Below, one piece after another: positions 54,519-64,000 of a DNA stretch of 64,000 nucleotides (the first letter of the stretch is position 1; each line of letters begins with the position of its first letter). Under the pieces are notes generated by a model. That model was given only the letters and a program-made list of their open reading frames with translations. It did not search any database and had not been told where the DNA came from. The stretch is from Cliona cf. orientalis (Eukaryota; Porifera; Demospongiae; Clionaida; Clionaidae), in contig OZ005695.1 of the NCBI GenBank assembly GCA_963930775.1, forward strand, positions 1,178,001 to 1,242,000, read 5' to 3'. The position numbers and the translations under genes were made by a program.

Positions 54519-57101
54519 TTACTGCAATTTCTGCCTTTTTGCCGACTGATACACTGTGCTGATAAGATCTCGCAAAAGATCATTGCTTTTCTGAATATCT
54601 TCCCATTCTTTGGTATGTTCCACCTCCTCTCCATGTTCATTGACATACAGCAAAGCATTCCTCTTGAGCTGCTCTGCCTTGCAAGCATCAGCAAGGATCA
54701 ATATCCTAGCGGCATTGTCAACCTGAAGATCATAGCTAAGCTGTTCTTCACACAAAGCTTTCAAGTGATCCAGCTCGTACTTTTCAGCGTGGTATATGAG
54801 AGATTCAGCGAACTGTTCTATTTTGGGGCATTCACCAGTGTAGATGTAGTTTAAGAGCTCTTCTAGAACATCCGAATCGATGTCTGGTAACTCAACAGCT
54901 TTATTTGCACTCTCAAGCATGTTGTGTGAGAACATTGCTGCAAAAACTTTTGACCTCATGGCAAGCACTGCTTTGTGAGCGTAAAAAGTAAAAGTATCAT
55001 CATCTTCTGTCTGCTCAGTAGGAGCAGCCATAAGCTTGATATCACAAAATTTTGTCTTACTCTCTTCTTCACTGAGTGCTAGCATTGCCCCAAGATCTTG
55101 CAATATAGGACAGGGAGGGACAGACACTGGCTCAATAATGTTGAGCGTATGCTTCATTAGAATGATTTCCACATCCATGGCAATCTGATCCCAGTTGCCG
55201 AGTTCCTCTTTAAGAACTGCAAATGGTGATTCACGTGAGGAAATAGAGACTTTATAAGAGTTGCTCTTTCTCAATACCAATGGCTCCTTCAGTGGTACTG
55301 ATTTTACTAGTGTCCTTGCTGGGTCATCATCTACATGTAGCGTGATATCTCCAGGAATGATCCATACGTTACCTAGTTTCTCCTTGAAGTCAGGAAGGGG
55401 CACCAATCTAGCAATGAGCGTCAGGAGTAAATACTCTGCTTGTCGACTGCCAATGGTTTCATTCCGTTCCGCCCACTTCAACACTAGTTTCCATACCATT
55501 TTGTGGAATGACTTTGGTTGAGTTCCAGGTTTCACCTGGAACAAACGTGAAACATCACCAGAGTGACGGAATCTGCAAGAAATACATGACAAGGGATATC
55601 ATAGTATTACTTCAAGCTATGATACTATGATTAAAATTACTAGCATTTTGTCGGGCCCTGAGAAACATGATAGTTATAATAATTAATATAATTATACACG
55701 TAGCAGTAGCCATCATGGTATATAGCATCACTATAATTATAGTTCTAGTACTTTTCTTGTCTATTAATGCCTTAGCTATCTCTTTTTCTATAGCTAGCCG
55801 TCTACTCGAGCTGGATGCGAGGTGGTGAGCTACATTAATTTTATAGGCACATAGCACGCAGCTATAACGATAATATCGTGATCTTTACCGCAATGACTAT
55901 GCGCATGCGCATATGTGCGCTATGCGCTAGCAAGCACGTGGACGACATGGGTATGGGTATAGTGCTAGGATCGAAGGCATAAATAAGTGCAGCAGTTTCT
56001 TGTAGTACCCCCATTTATAGTAGGACTAGCTCTTTTGCTGATATCAGACACTTAATTGGGGCGAGCCTGAGCGAGCCCCACATAGACGAGGTGAACGCTT
56101 GCAATCCATATATTATTATTATTATGTATGGTACGTCCGTCACGTGAAATTATATACCCAGTGATCTCTACGGGCATAAACGCGAAATATTCTATTGCGC
56201 ATTCTCATGCTTGGGACACGGGCCGTATATACGTCGTTCTGATTTAGCGAATTGCAAATTTACACTCGTGCTTGCATTGATCAAGCAAGCTCAGTGCGTG
56301 CAACATTGAGAACATGACGGGAGCCTGGGGACGAGGCTACTCAGTACCGGTACCGTACGTGTACTGCGTCGTACTAAGAGAAGGCTCCAAAAGAGGAGAA
56401 AGCGAGGCAGAGCTCGTTATCAGCTCAACAGCCCAACGGGACCAGCTATTAAAGAACGCGATAAAGATAGATTAGACGTGCTGCTCACTGATGACTCTGA
56501 AAACAGAGGCAGTCGGCACTGTAGGATGGAGGGGAATAGTCTATCGTACAGCTGTAGACCTACAGGCCTACACGACACTATATGAGACTGTCTGTCATTG
56601 TTTGCTTGGATCTGTATCAGTGGTCTTCAAGATCTATCGTGCTATGGCTTTATTAAAGTTTTCTAGTCGCAGCTCAGCTAGACATTCAGAGGCTCAGCTC
56701 AGGCTCGCCCCAAACCGTAGGCCCTGCATGACACTAGTTATATAGCTGAACGCTGCTGTGGGAGTGGTCTAGTCGCTCGATCGATATCGAGCGTACATGG
56801 TGGTCACGTGATTGTGGCTTTAATTTTCTTTTTTTGGAAATCTCCAAAAATACAGTCAAGATTCAAGAAACATGAAATTGAATTGATGTGGCCCAATGAG
56901 AATAATATTATACACTTACGTAGCCTTGTCCCCAGGCCACTCCCAATGTTACGTATACACGTTGAAACAGATCGGGGAGACTGGGGACGAGGCTAGTAGC
57001 ACTTACGCGTGATCTTTTTTCAACAATAGTGAACGAAATGTAATGTGGGGCTTCACACCAGTATCAGCTTGAGCCACCGTTGGCGTTGATCCGCTCGCCA
57101 T
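54519..57101 (-). CDS. SPOP/TDPOZ-like BTB-BACK protein, copy C
   Basis: Exons 57101-57007 and 55572-54519 give 382 residues. Exon 1 is MASGSTPTVAQADTGVKPHI with an added TP relative to copy B. Exon 2 holds the MATH-like part (DYLLL-type strand AEYLLLTLIARLVPLPDFKE), BTB (FCDIKL, FYAHKAVLAMRSKVFAAMFS, YIYTGECPK), BACK and the KRQKLQ tail. The intron is 1.4 kb, against 0.23 kb in copy A, because it contains the 683-bp dispersed repeat (56056-56738) and a small foldback (56919-56995). It is otherwise very close to copies A and B. Confidence 0.85.
56056..56738. mobile_element. 683-bp dispersed repeat, copy 2
   Basis: Same as 21753-22436 apart from a few substitutions, an extra ATTATT-type slippage and a CGT insertion near the right end. 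It lies in the intron of BTB copy C, on the antisense strand relative to that gene. Confidence 0.8.
56919..56995. repeat. Foldback of the GCCTCGTCCCCAG family
   Basis: TAGCCTTGTCCCCAGGCCAC opens the unit and CTGGGGACGAGGCTA closes it, about 76 bp in all. It is the most complete member of the family in the window. Confidence 0.7.
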
Positions 57102-57149
57102 TCTCCTACCCTAGTCTCGTTCCTAGTCGAGTCTGGCGGGCCAGCCCCT

Positions 57150-57345
57150 TAGTCTCGTTCCCAGATCCGGCACCCCAAAAAAGGTGGCTATCTACCGGCT
57201 AGGTTTATATGGTACAGGGTCGACACTAATATAATGTTCCTGTGGTCATATCGTATAAATCACCAGATTGATGGAATCTGCAAGAAATACATGATGAGCT
57301 ATATAGGGATATCATAACTCATTATTATAATGATGATTGTGCAAA
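57150..57345 (-). pseudogene. Relic of a BTB exon-2 start and duplicated block, copy 2
   Basis: On the minus strand, TTTCTTGCAG then ATTCCATCAATCTGGTGATT (about 57260-57290) is clearly the acceptor and first bases of exon 2 as in copy C (ATTCCGTCACTCTGGTGATG). The similarity soon gives way to the block shared with 54190-54315. It marks a truncated extra copy or a duplication breakpoint between copies C and D. Confidence 0.6.
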
Positions 57346-57416
57346 ACATGATATTTAAATGTGTGTTGCAATAATAATAATAATATTATTATGCCATGGA
57401 ACAGTGCAGTATGACC

Positions 57417-58737
57417 TCAAAGCAACCTTTGTCGTTTAAATTTGACACAAGGATCAAACATTACATCCAGCAAGTTATCCAGCAACTCGGCGTTTTTCTT
57501 CACATCGTTCCAATCTTCAGTTTGTTTCACTTCCTCACCATGCTCGCTAATGTACAGCAAAGTATTCTGCTTCAGTTTCTCCGCATTGCAAACATCGGCG
57601 AGTATCAATACTCGAGCAGCATTATCCACTTCTAGGTCATAGCTTAGACGCCGCTCGCATAGTATCTTTAAGTGCTCCAGTTGGTACTTTTCGGCCTGAT
57701 ACAGCAGAGATGATGCATGCTTCTTGATATTGGGGCTCTCGGTCGTGTAAATATAGATCAAGAGCTCCTTCAGTACATCAGGATCAATGTCGGGTAGACT
57801 GACAGTATTGACCACACTCTCCTGCATGTTGTGCATGAACATTCTTGCAAAAACAGGTGACCTAACGGTTAGGATTGCTTTGTGAGCAAAGAATTTGACA
57901 CACGTCTCAAGTTCACCTTGAGATTGCAAAACTGGTGCAGTAAGCGTTACATCGCAAAATTTCTCTCGACTTTCTTCTTCACTAAATACCAGCAAATTTC
58001 CCAAGCTAACAAGGGTAGTTGGTGATGGAACACAAATCTCTTCGATGGTATCAAAATGGCAATACTGAACTACAATGTGTGATTCAACAGTGATTCCTTC
58101 AGAGTCCACATATTCATCAAATTTCATCTTGGTACTTTCTGAAAGAATCTTGCACTTGTAATTTTTTTGTTTTTTCAATGTAATGTCTTTCCCACTTTCA
58201 GTAGTAAGTATCATTTCAGTGCCGGGATATAGATAGCCCGTGCTGTGATCTATATTCACACTGCTCAGTTTATCACCAAATTCTGGGGAAGGTACTAGCC
58301 TCAGGGATAATGTCAATACAGACAATGGTGCAACGCGTTCGGGCGGGGTGTACATCACTCGCTCCCATTCTAACTCCCACTCTGATGAAAACAAATCGTC
58401 ATAGCACCAAGGACGCTCCGCTGGTGGCACTTGAAGTGTAGTAGTCACAGTTTCACCCCTCGATAATTTGGATCTGCACAAAATACATAACTGAATTATG
58501 TGCTCAGGTCATAATTTTGTGCAGTTTTTTCAATACAAGAGATGTACGGAGTGCCTAGATATTATATTAAACCAGTGTACCCGTACCCCCACACATAAAA
58601 TTAATTATATTAAAAACGTACAAATCATCCCTCCACAGAGGAGACTGGAGCACAATAATTATTGTTGGTTGTGGCGGATTTTGCTCAATGGTGGCTTGAG
58701 GTGACTCGACCTCCAGGATCCCCGGTCCGCTCGCCAT
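57417..58737 (-). CDS. SPOP/TDPOZ-like BTB-BACK protein, copy D (divergent)
   Basis: Exons 58737-58622 and 58473-57417 give 390 residues, with the same two-exon, phase-2 plan as the other copies. The BTB and BACK parts are conserved (FCDVTL, FFAHKAILTVRSPVFARMFM, LIYIYTTESPN, LSYDLEVDNAARVLILADVC) and the tail is KFKRQRLL. The N-terminal half is much changed from A-C (SLRLVPSPEFGDKLSSVNID). Exon 1 keeps only MASG in common. It is the oldest-diverged member and presumably binds a different target set. Confidence 0.85.
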
Positions 58738-59313
58738 GGATATTGATATGGTCAGTGTCTAGCTCTAACCTCGAACCAAGGCTCACCTATGTCTGGTCAC
58801 GTAGCTAGCTAGCTAGCTCTAGCTCTAGCTCTAGCAATCTTGCATGTGCACACGTGCGCAATGTCCCTTTTCGCGCATGCTCGAGCTCAGATGCGGACGC
58901 TAACACGTGAAAAACCTGTCAGACCAGTTTCAACCAGCAGGTAATAGCTGGTTGGCTTAGCAAGAGTAGGCAGGAATCGCGCCATTCCAGGCAGCTAAAA
59001 TTAGTCACTGCAGGTCCTTGCGCCATTCAAATCCACCTTCTTTAAAAGCTGTTCATCGATCGGGAGATCGTGCCGTGCTGAAAGACCACTTCGGAAAAGC
59101 CGTAAAGATGTATATTCATGTAATTTCAACTGGTGTATTCGTAAAGAAGTACTCCTTCGGTTGAAGGTGGCTAATAGGAACTTGTCGAGCCGAACTTCTC
59201 GCTCGCCTTTAAGTAGCTTAATTATTTATAGTAGTTATACCTTCTCTACCCCGCCGGCTGATTCAAGATGGACTGCTAAACTGAACCAACTTTCCTCCGC
59301 GCCGAAGCTGGAG
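58738..59313. promoter_or_regulatory. Divergent intergenic region, BTB copy D / SLC25A38
   Basis: 576 bp between diverging starts. It includes an AGCTAGCTAGCTAGCTCTAG tandem stretch at about 58804-58836. No clear TATA box was seen. Confidence 0.5.
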
Positions 59314-62300
59314 ATGTCGTCGCCCGCCCGTCCCCTTCCCTCGTCCATCGCTCGCGAGTCCGTCTCGCAAACACCATCCAGCGCACCAAGCCGTACCATC
59401 GCTTGCGCTTCAAGTATCGACAACAACGGCAGCAGCTCTGCCAAGAACCACCACCAAACCGGACCAACTTCTACCGTTGCCGCCGCCAAACAACTCGGAA
59501 AGACGACCCTAATTGCCTTCACGGCTGGGGCCGTGAGTGCGTCGTGCACAACCATCTGCTTCCAACCTCTGGACCTGGTCAAGACCAGAATGCAAGCACG
59601 CGCTCTATTCCCAGCGCCAGTCGGAGCAGGCTCATCCGTATGCCTGTAAGTTTAATCTTTAATGTGTGTACTTCTACTTAGGTAAATTGAATTATTACCG
59701 TATCCGATCTAATTAACGCGCCACTAAAAAATAATTACCGATCTTGGGTGGCGCCTAATTAGAGCCCGGAAATTAATGCTCAGGTCCAGGTGGCGCATCT
59801 TTTAGAGAGGCGCGTTGTAATTAGAGCGAAATCGAAGTGTTGAAAAAAATGGCTTCTAGCACCATGGAGTTCGAGTCAACTGTTCGTGGTTATCATGTCT
59901 ATAAGAGAACGTGGACACCTGTTGTTGGTGAGAGCTTGACAGCTGCAAGAGAATTTGGTAATATCCACGACATGACTGCAGTAGCCTTGTTTCGAGGAGG
60001 CGTGAAAGTTGGTCACATTCCTATGAAAATATCTCGACTTTGTAGCTCCTTCATAACAAGAGGTGGTACAATTGAAGCGGTGATCACAGGATCCAGACAA
60101 TTTGCAGCAGATCTACCTCAAGGAGGGCTAGACATCCCATGTAAATATATTTTTTCTGGAGGAAAGAGGCTTGTGCGAAGGCTGGAACGTAGACTTAAGG
60201 TGCATGTACTTGCTGCCTAACTTTCACAGTTGCTATCTTTACATTTTACGAATCATGATCACCATTTGTGAATTGTTTTTAAATATTTCATCCATTGTAA
60301 AAATTTTAATGTTAAAAAGCATGAATCAGCAGTGGATAAAATTAAAATAAAAAAGCATGAATCAGCTGTGGATAAAAATGAAATTATGAATAGTGCAAAA
60401 AAAAATTAAAAGCATAAATCCCATATGAACCGTACATGTACATGTAGACCCTTGGAGCAAGCATGTCACTGGTCAGTTGCTATCACAATCTTCCACTTCA
60501 CTGCTCGTATCTGAATCATTCTCAGAATCAGAAGATGCTAAAGGATCGGAGTCGGTACTCAGTGTTGCATCACCAAAAATCTCTGCCATCATGTCGTCAA
60601 TTTCAGCCCGTAGATCATCATTGCGGATCAATGTCTCTTCCCATGTCCCTAGAGCATTGCTGATTCCAGTAACGTAAAATGATTTGACGATAGCAGGACA
60701 CCTGCATGAGAAGTCACGCCAAGCATCTGCAATCCAGTCAACCAATGTCTGGCGGGAAGGAGGAGGAATCTTACTAAATTGCCGTGGATCATCACTCTTT
60801 TCTCTGGCAGCCTCAAGCTCTTCTGTCTTGTCAAACATGTACTGCTGCCAGTGCCGACGCAGAATACTCTTAAATGGTTTGTTCAGGGAAACATCCAATG
60901 GCTGTAAGATCGATGTACACCCACCAGGAATGACCACTGTGTGAACCTTTTCGCGCCTGAACTCTGCTGCTACAGCTTCAGTGGTGTGAGCACTAAAAGA
61001 ATCCAAGCAGAGAATTGACTCGCTTTCTGTCTGTTTCTCATCGCAGATCTTCTTCACATGCTTCGCCCAGATTTCCTTGATCCACCTCTTCATCAAATCT
61101 TCATCCATCCAGGCCTTTGGTTGATTTGCAATTATGAATCCATCTGGGGCCTTCAAATTGCGAGTGGTGCGATCTGTTTTTCCTACAAAAGGACATTACA
61201 GTAGCTATTGTAGTTACTTCAAGTAATCGTGGTTGCTAATAGTCATACCTTTGAAAATGATCATTGGAGGTAAAAAGTCTCCCATTGCAGTACACCCAAG
61301 CACCACTGTGATGTGCCTCTTTTCCGAGCCAGTTGTTCGAACCTTCACTGTCTTCACCCCTTTACATTCGATTGTTTTACCTGGCACAATATCAAAATAA
61401 ACTGGGGTCTCATCCATGTTTCCAAGGAATCTACACAGTTTATGATTTAAAGTGAATACCATATACAACAAAGCAATAGACACTTACAGGTGAGCTATGT
61501 CTGTCGACCTCCTTAGATCATACACCTTCTTGTGAAATGACTCTATCTTTTCCTCCAGATCTCGGGGAAGCTTCTGGGCCAAGGATGTTTTTGCTCTCAG
61601 AACAAGAGTGTGTCGACGGAAGAACTTCTGTGCCCACCCATCCGATGCTTTGAAATTGGGACTTACTGGGGTGATAATCTGCTTTGCACGTAACTTCAAC
61701 ATCTCTTTTGTTACAGCCAACTGTAAATCACGCTTCTCCAGCACCCACTGCAACAGCTTCTCATCTAGCTCCACAGGATAGCTCAGCTTACGTCCTTGTC
61801 CCTTGTTGTTTTTTCGCTTCTTCCTTCCCTTCATTGCGTCCAGGTTCTCCTTCAGCCAACGTCCAATATTTCGACGGTGCACACCAAAATGACGTGCTGC
61901 TGCCCTTGTCCCATGGTGGCGTGCATACTCTGCAACTTTCTTTTTCTGGTGAGCACTATACATCCGGTGAACTGAGTGTCGTGCTGATGGACTACCCTGA
62001 GAATCTCCTATAATAAATGCATACACATCATAATAGAATTGTCTTGATTGAACCTAGCTAGCTACACTGTATTACATACTCACTACTGAGCACAAAATAT
62101 ATTATAGAGCCAAGTAACTCGGCAGGCCCAACGATACTGCCTATTTTCTTACCATCATCTCCCCCCAAAGGTGAGCACAATGGTACCTCATCATCATCAT
62201 GATCAAGGGGCCGCTTTCTTGGCCGACCAACGGGCCTTTTGGAAGGCTTCCTAAGAGGAGGTAGCCTAGAAGATAGTGGCTGTGTAGGAGGGCTTGCAGG

Positions 62301-62926
62301 TCCTGGCTTGAAGAATTCGGTAATTTTCCTGCTCGCCATTGTCGCGGCTGCAAAATCACACGTCCACAAATTACACTGGTACCGCTCTAATTAGAACGCG
62401 CCTGAAAAAAATAATTAGCATGGCCACATGGCGCTTAAATAGAGCCCGAAAATTAGGATTCAAGCGTAGGTGGCGCGTTCATTAGAGAGGCGCCTTAATT
62501 AGATCGGATACGGTAGCTCTAAGTAGGTAACTGCCTTTGTGGCACAATTTTGTGGTGGGAGATGTTATCATATCTAGTGGTCTTGTCTTATCGTCAAACA
62601 CATGTTCTCGCAGGTCTGCTGGCATGTTCTCCACATTCAACACTGTTGTGCAGAGGGAGAACTTTATCGCTCTGTGGAAAGGCACCTCACCTGTAAGTCT
62701 CTCATTATCTGTTACTCTAGCATGCTCACAGAATGTGCTAATTTTGTGAAATATTAGAGCCTTGCCTGATAATCGTTTGTGTGTTATTCACATGAAACAT
62801 GGTGCAAAATTTTGAAGTTGTTAGAGCCTCAGGGAATTGTTTGTATTTTCCGTTTGTTGTCATGAGTTACCGTATTTTGCTAGGGGTGTCGATTTTTCTT
62901 TCTTATGTAACGCTTGTTAACTCGTC

Positions 62927-62957
<31 letters not shown>

Positions 62958-63297
62958 TTTTTCATGCACACAGTCTCTCCAGAGGTGTGTACCAAGTATT
63001 GGTGTCTACTTTGCTACCATTCACTTCCTTAAATCATCATTAGGGTAAGCGTGTGTGTGTGTGTGTGCACGTTAGCTAGCACATTAGTACCCTTTCACGT
63101 GTTCTAGGATAATTCAATACCCTTTTGTATGAATTGTTACTAACGCTATCTCGTTTCTTTGTCCCTTTTGCGATGAAACCTGCAGGAAAGCCGACGGCAC
63201 GATTGGACCACTGCAAGCCCTAGCCATCGGTGCTTCTGCCCGAGCCTTTGCAGCGAGTACCTTCCTGCCAATCACAGTCGTGAAGACCCGCTTTGAA
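59314..63297 (+). CDS. SLC25A38: Mitochondrial glycine carrier, 5' part (four exons, continues past the window)
   Basis: Exons 59314-59645, 62614-62692, 62974-63044 and 63186-63297 join in phase. The first ATG in frame (MSSPARPLPSSIARESVSQT) gives a Ser-rich N-terminal extension of about 66 residues. Carrier segment 1 follows: CTTICFQPLDLVKTRMQ. Later exons read NFIALWKGTSPSLQRCVPSI and STFLPITVVKTRFE. The human SLC25A38 blocks [32 protein letters not shown] and SPITVIKTRYE are the match. The family imports glycine into mitochondria for the first step of haem synthesis. No further exon was found by 64000. Intron 1 holds the pogo-like transposon. A CT tract forms the pyrimidine run before the exon at 62974. 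Confidence 0.9.
59849..60220 (+). CDS. HIRAN-like domain protein carried by the transposon
   Basis: 123 residues from ATG 59849. STVRGYHVYKRTWTPVVGES, AREFGNIHDMTAVALFRGG, VGHIPMKISRLCSSFITRGG, and LPQGGLDIPCKYIFSGGKRL follow the HIRAN fold pattern (RE..N.HD..AV, VG.IP..IS, and a final IPC..F.G strand). In HLTF this domain binds 3' single-stranded DNA ends; whether this one does is inference. It occupies nearly the whole protein, with no helicase or nuclease attached. The gene starts about 150 bp inside the left end of the element, and an AATAAA (60346-60351) lies beyond its stop. Presumably it is an accessory protein of transposition, or a passenger. Confidence 0.7.
   Translation: MASSTMEFESTVRGYHVYKRTWTPVVGESLTAAREFGNIHDMTAVALFRGGVKVGHIPMKISRLCSSFITRGGTIEAVITGSRQFAADLPQGGLDIPCKYIFSGGKRLVRRLERRLKVHVLAA
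60346..60351 (+). terminator. Poly(A) signal candidate of the HIRAN-like gene
   Basis: AATAAA about 125 bases after the TAA, within an imperfect duplication of AAAAGCATGAATCAGC (60315-60385). Confidence 0.45.
60473..62339 (-). CDS. Pogo/Tigger-type transposase (four exons)
   Basis: Exons 62339-62153, 62007-61488, 61430-61249 and 61182-60473 give 532 residues with matching phases. The N-terminus MASRKITEFFKPG contains a PIP-like KITEFF motif. An AT-hook-like KRPVGRPRKRP follows. Next are a pogo-type helix-turn-helix (AAARHFGVHRRNIGRWLKEN) and a CENP-B/Tc5-like second DNA-binding domain (ELDEKLLQWVLEKRDLQLAV). The DDE_1 catalytic core shows D242 (NMDETPVYF), D357 (LCLDSFSAH) and D393 (ILQPLDVSL), a DDD triad with 35 residues between the last two. 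The tail is acidic and Ser-rich. Three small introns are unusual for a DNA transposon. The gene is antisense to SLC25A38. Confidence 0.88.
62924..62960. repeat. (CT)n tract at a 3' splice site
   Basis: CT dinucleotides followed by T-rich sequence and CACACAG, the acceptor of the SLC25A38 exon at 62974. Confidence 0.85.
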
Positions 63298-64000
63298 GTG
63301 AGTTCCCAGTAGCCCTATATATACACTGGCCAAATTACCCACTTGCTAAATAATAAAGGCCTTCATTTTGGCTACTAATCCCAGGACTGAGTGGCCAATT
63401 TTCCCTTCCTTTAATGTCGGCAATATCTGAGAGAAATGGCTTCCAGATTTTGTAAGCTTCAGGAGCCGTTTCTTTTAATGTCGGCAATACCTTTGAGAAA
63501 TGGCTACAAGGTTTTATAAGCTTTAGGACTAATGGGGCGAATGTTGTGGCAACAATGTTGTACCTCCATTAGTTCCCTAGTTACCTGGCACGTGGGGTGG
63601 GGGATGTACTTGTGCAGTAGCGGCACCCTCATTGTATGTTTGCTAAGTGGCTGTGTGGCCCACTACAAAGGCCTGACTGTGGGTGTGTGGGAACATAGAA
63701 GTGTGGATCCCTTCCATTAGCTACTGAGACTGATTGGGATCCCAGGAAGCCCAGTGGTGGCCTGATTAGGCATCATTTCTCAGCTTCTGTCTTCCCACAA
63801 CCGGTTTTGCTGGTCAGGATAATCAAATATCTAGACCCTCCTCCCCTCATCAGAGTAAAATCAGTGCTTGAAATTAGTGAAAATTAATATGGCAATTACT
63901 AGAGTAGTCTACCCCTACCTCCAAGTAGATGGGATGGGGGGCTGTATGCATGCTACATGTAGGTGGTGGGAATTAGGAGTACATGTTATGGTACAGAGTC
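63298..64000 (+). other. SLC25A38 intron to the window edge
   Basis: No exon was recognised. There is an imperfect tandem duplication of about 63 bp (TTTAATGTCGGCAATA at 63411 and 63474). The rest is featureless. Confidence 0.5.

Larger units (their letters stand above)
59696..62515. mobile_element. Complete-looking pogo-type DNA transposon with two genes
   Basis: The unit at 59698-62513 (2816 bp) is flanked by TA on both sides. It is bounded by inverted repeats that are identical for 19 bp, CCGTATCCGATCTAATTAA, and similar for some bases more (CGCGCC against GGCGCC). Subterminal TGGCGC and TTAGAGAGGCGC words recur near both ends, likely transposase sites. It carries a HIRAN-like gene on the plus strand and a four-exon DDD transposase on the minus strand, tail to tail. 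Both reading frames are open, so the copy may be autonomous. It lies in SLC25A38 intron 1. Confidence 0.85.

Noticed and set aside
59235-59582. 115-residue minus ORF over SLC25A38 exon 1
   Set aside because: It is a shadow; the plus strand encodes the mitochondrial carrier signature.

Overview
The window looks like a compact metazoan nuclear genome, most plausibly a sponge or another early-branching animal. This is inferred from typical animal gene families (ANKFN1/Wide awake, SLC25A38, promethin/LDAF1, UTP6, RNASEH2A), GT-AG introns that are mostly short, close head-to-head gene pairs, abundant CT/GA microsatellites and many small inverted-repeat elements. No species can be fixed from sequence alone. 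Exon models were built by eye from splice consensus, reading phase and family similarity; phases add up to whole codons in almost every gene.

Layout, left to right: (1) 172-6218 (+), 3' part of RNase H2 subunit A, with a 4.5-kb intron holding a MULE-type MITE, a hairpin and microsatellites. (2) 6493-7151 (+), a small unrecognised ORF behind a TATA box. (3) 7819-15004 (-), a divergent homeodomain protein whose C-terminus carries the ANKRD40 C-terminal domain, and 162 bp away head-to-head (4) 15167-17100 (+), ANKRD40 itself, its only intron filled by a 1-kb TTAA-flanked inverted-repeat element. (5) 17274-20124 (-), SLC25A10 with 11 exons, and 220 bp away head-to-head (6) 20345-26684 (+), UTP6 with 14 exons. 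(7) 27343-28234 (-), a possible tail-anchored microprotein and an LDAF1/promethin homologue. (8) 28518-30215 (-), a Golgi-type sulfotransferase, 217 bp head-to-head with (9) 30433-50013 (+), an ANKFN1/Wide awake homologue with at least three phase-compatible alternative first-exon sets. (10) 50309-58737 (-), a tandem cluster of four SPOP/TDPOZ-like BTB-BACK genes, one of them broken. (11) 59314 to the right edge (+), SLC25A38, whose first intron holds a complete-looking 2.8-kb pogo-type DNA transposon with two convergent genes: a spliced DDD transposase and a HIRAN-like protein.

The genes do not form a single pathway; they are a run of housekeeping and signalling genes. The most interesting points are the domain shared by the adjacent homeodomain and ANKRD40 genes, the pogo element carrying a HIRAN gene, the alternative 5' ends of the ANKFN1 gene, the BTB gene family, and CT microsatellites that repeatedly serve as the pyrimidine tract of 3' splice sites.
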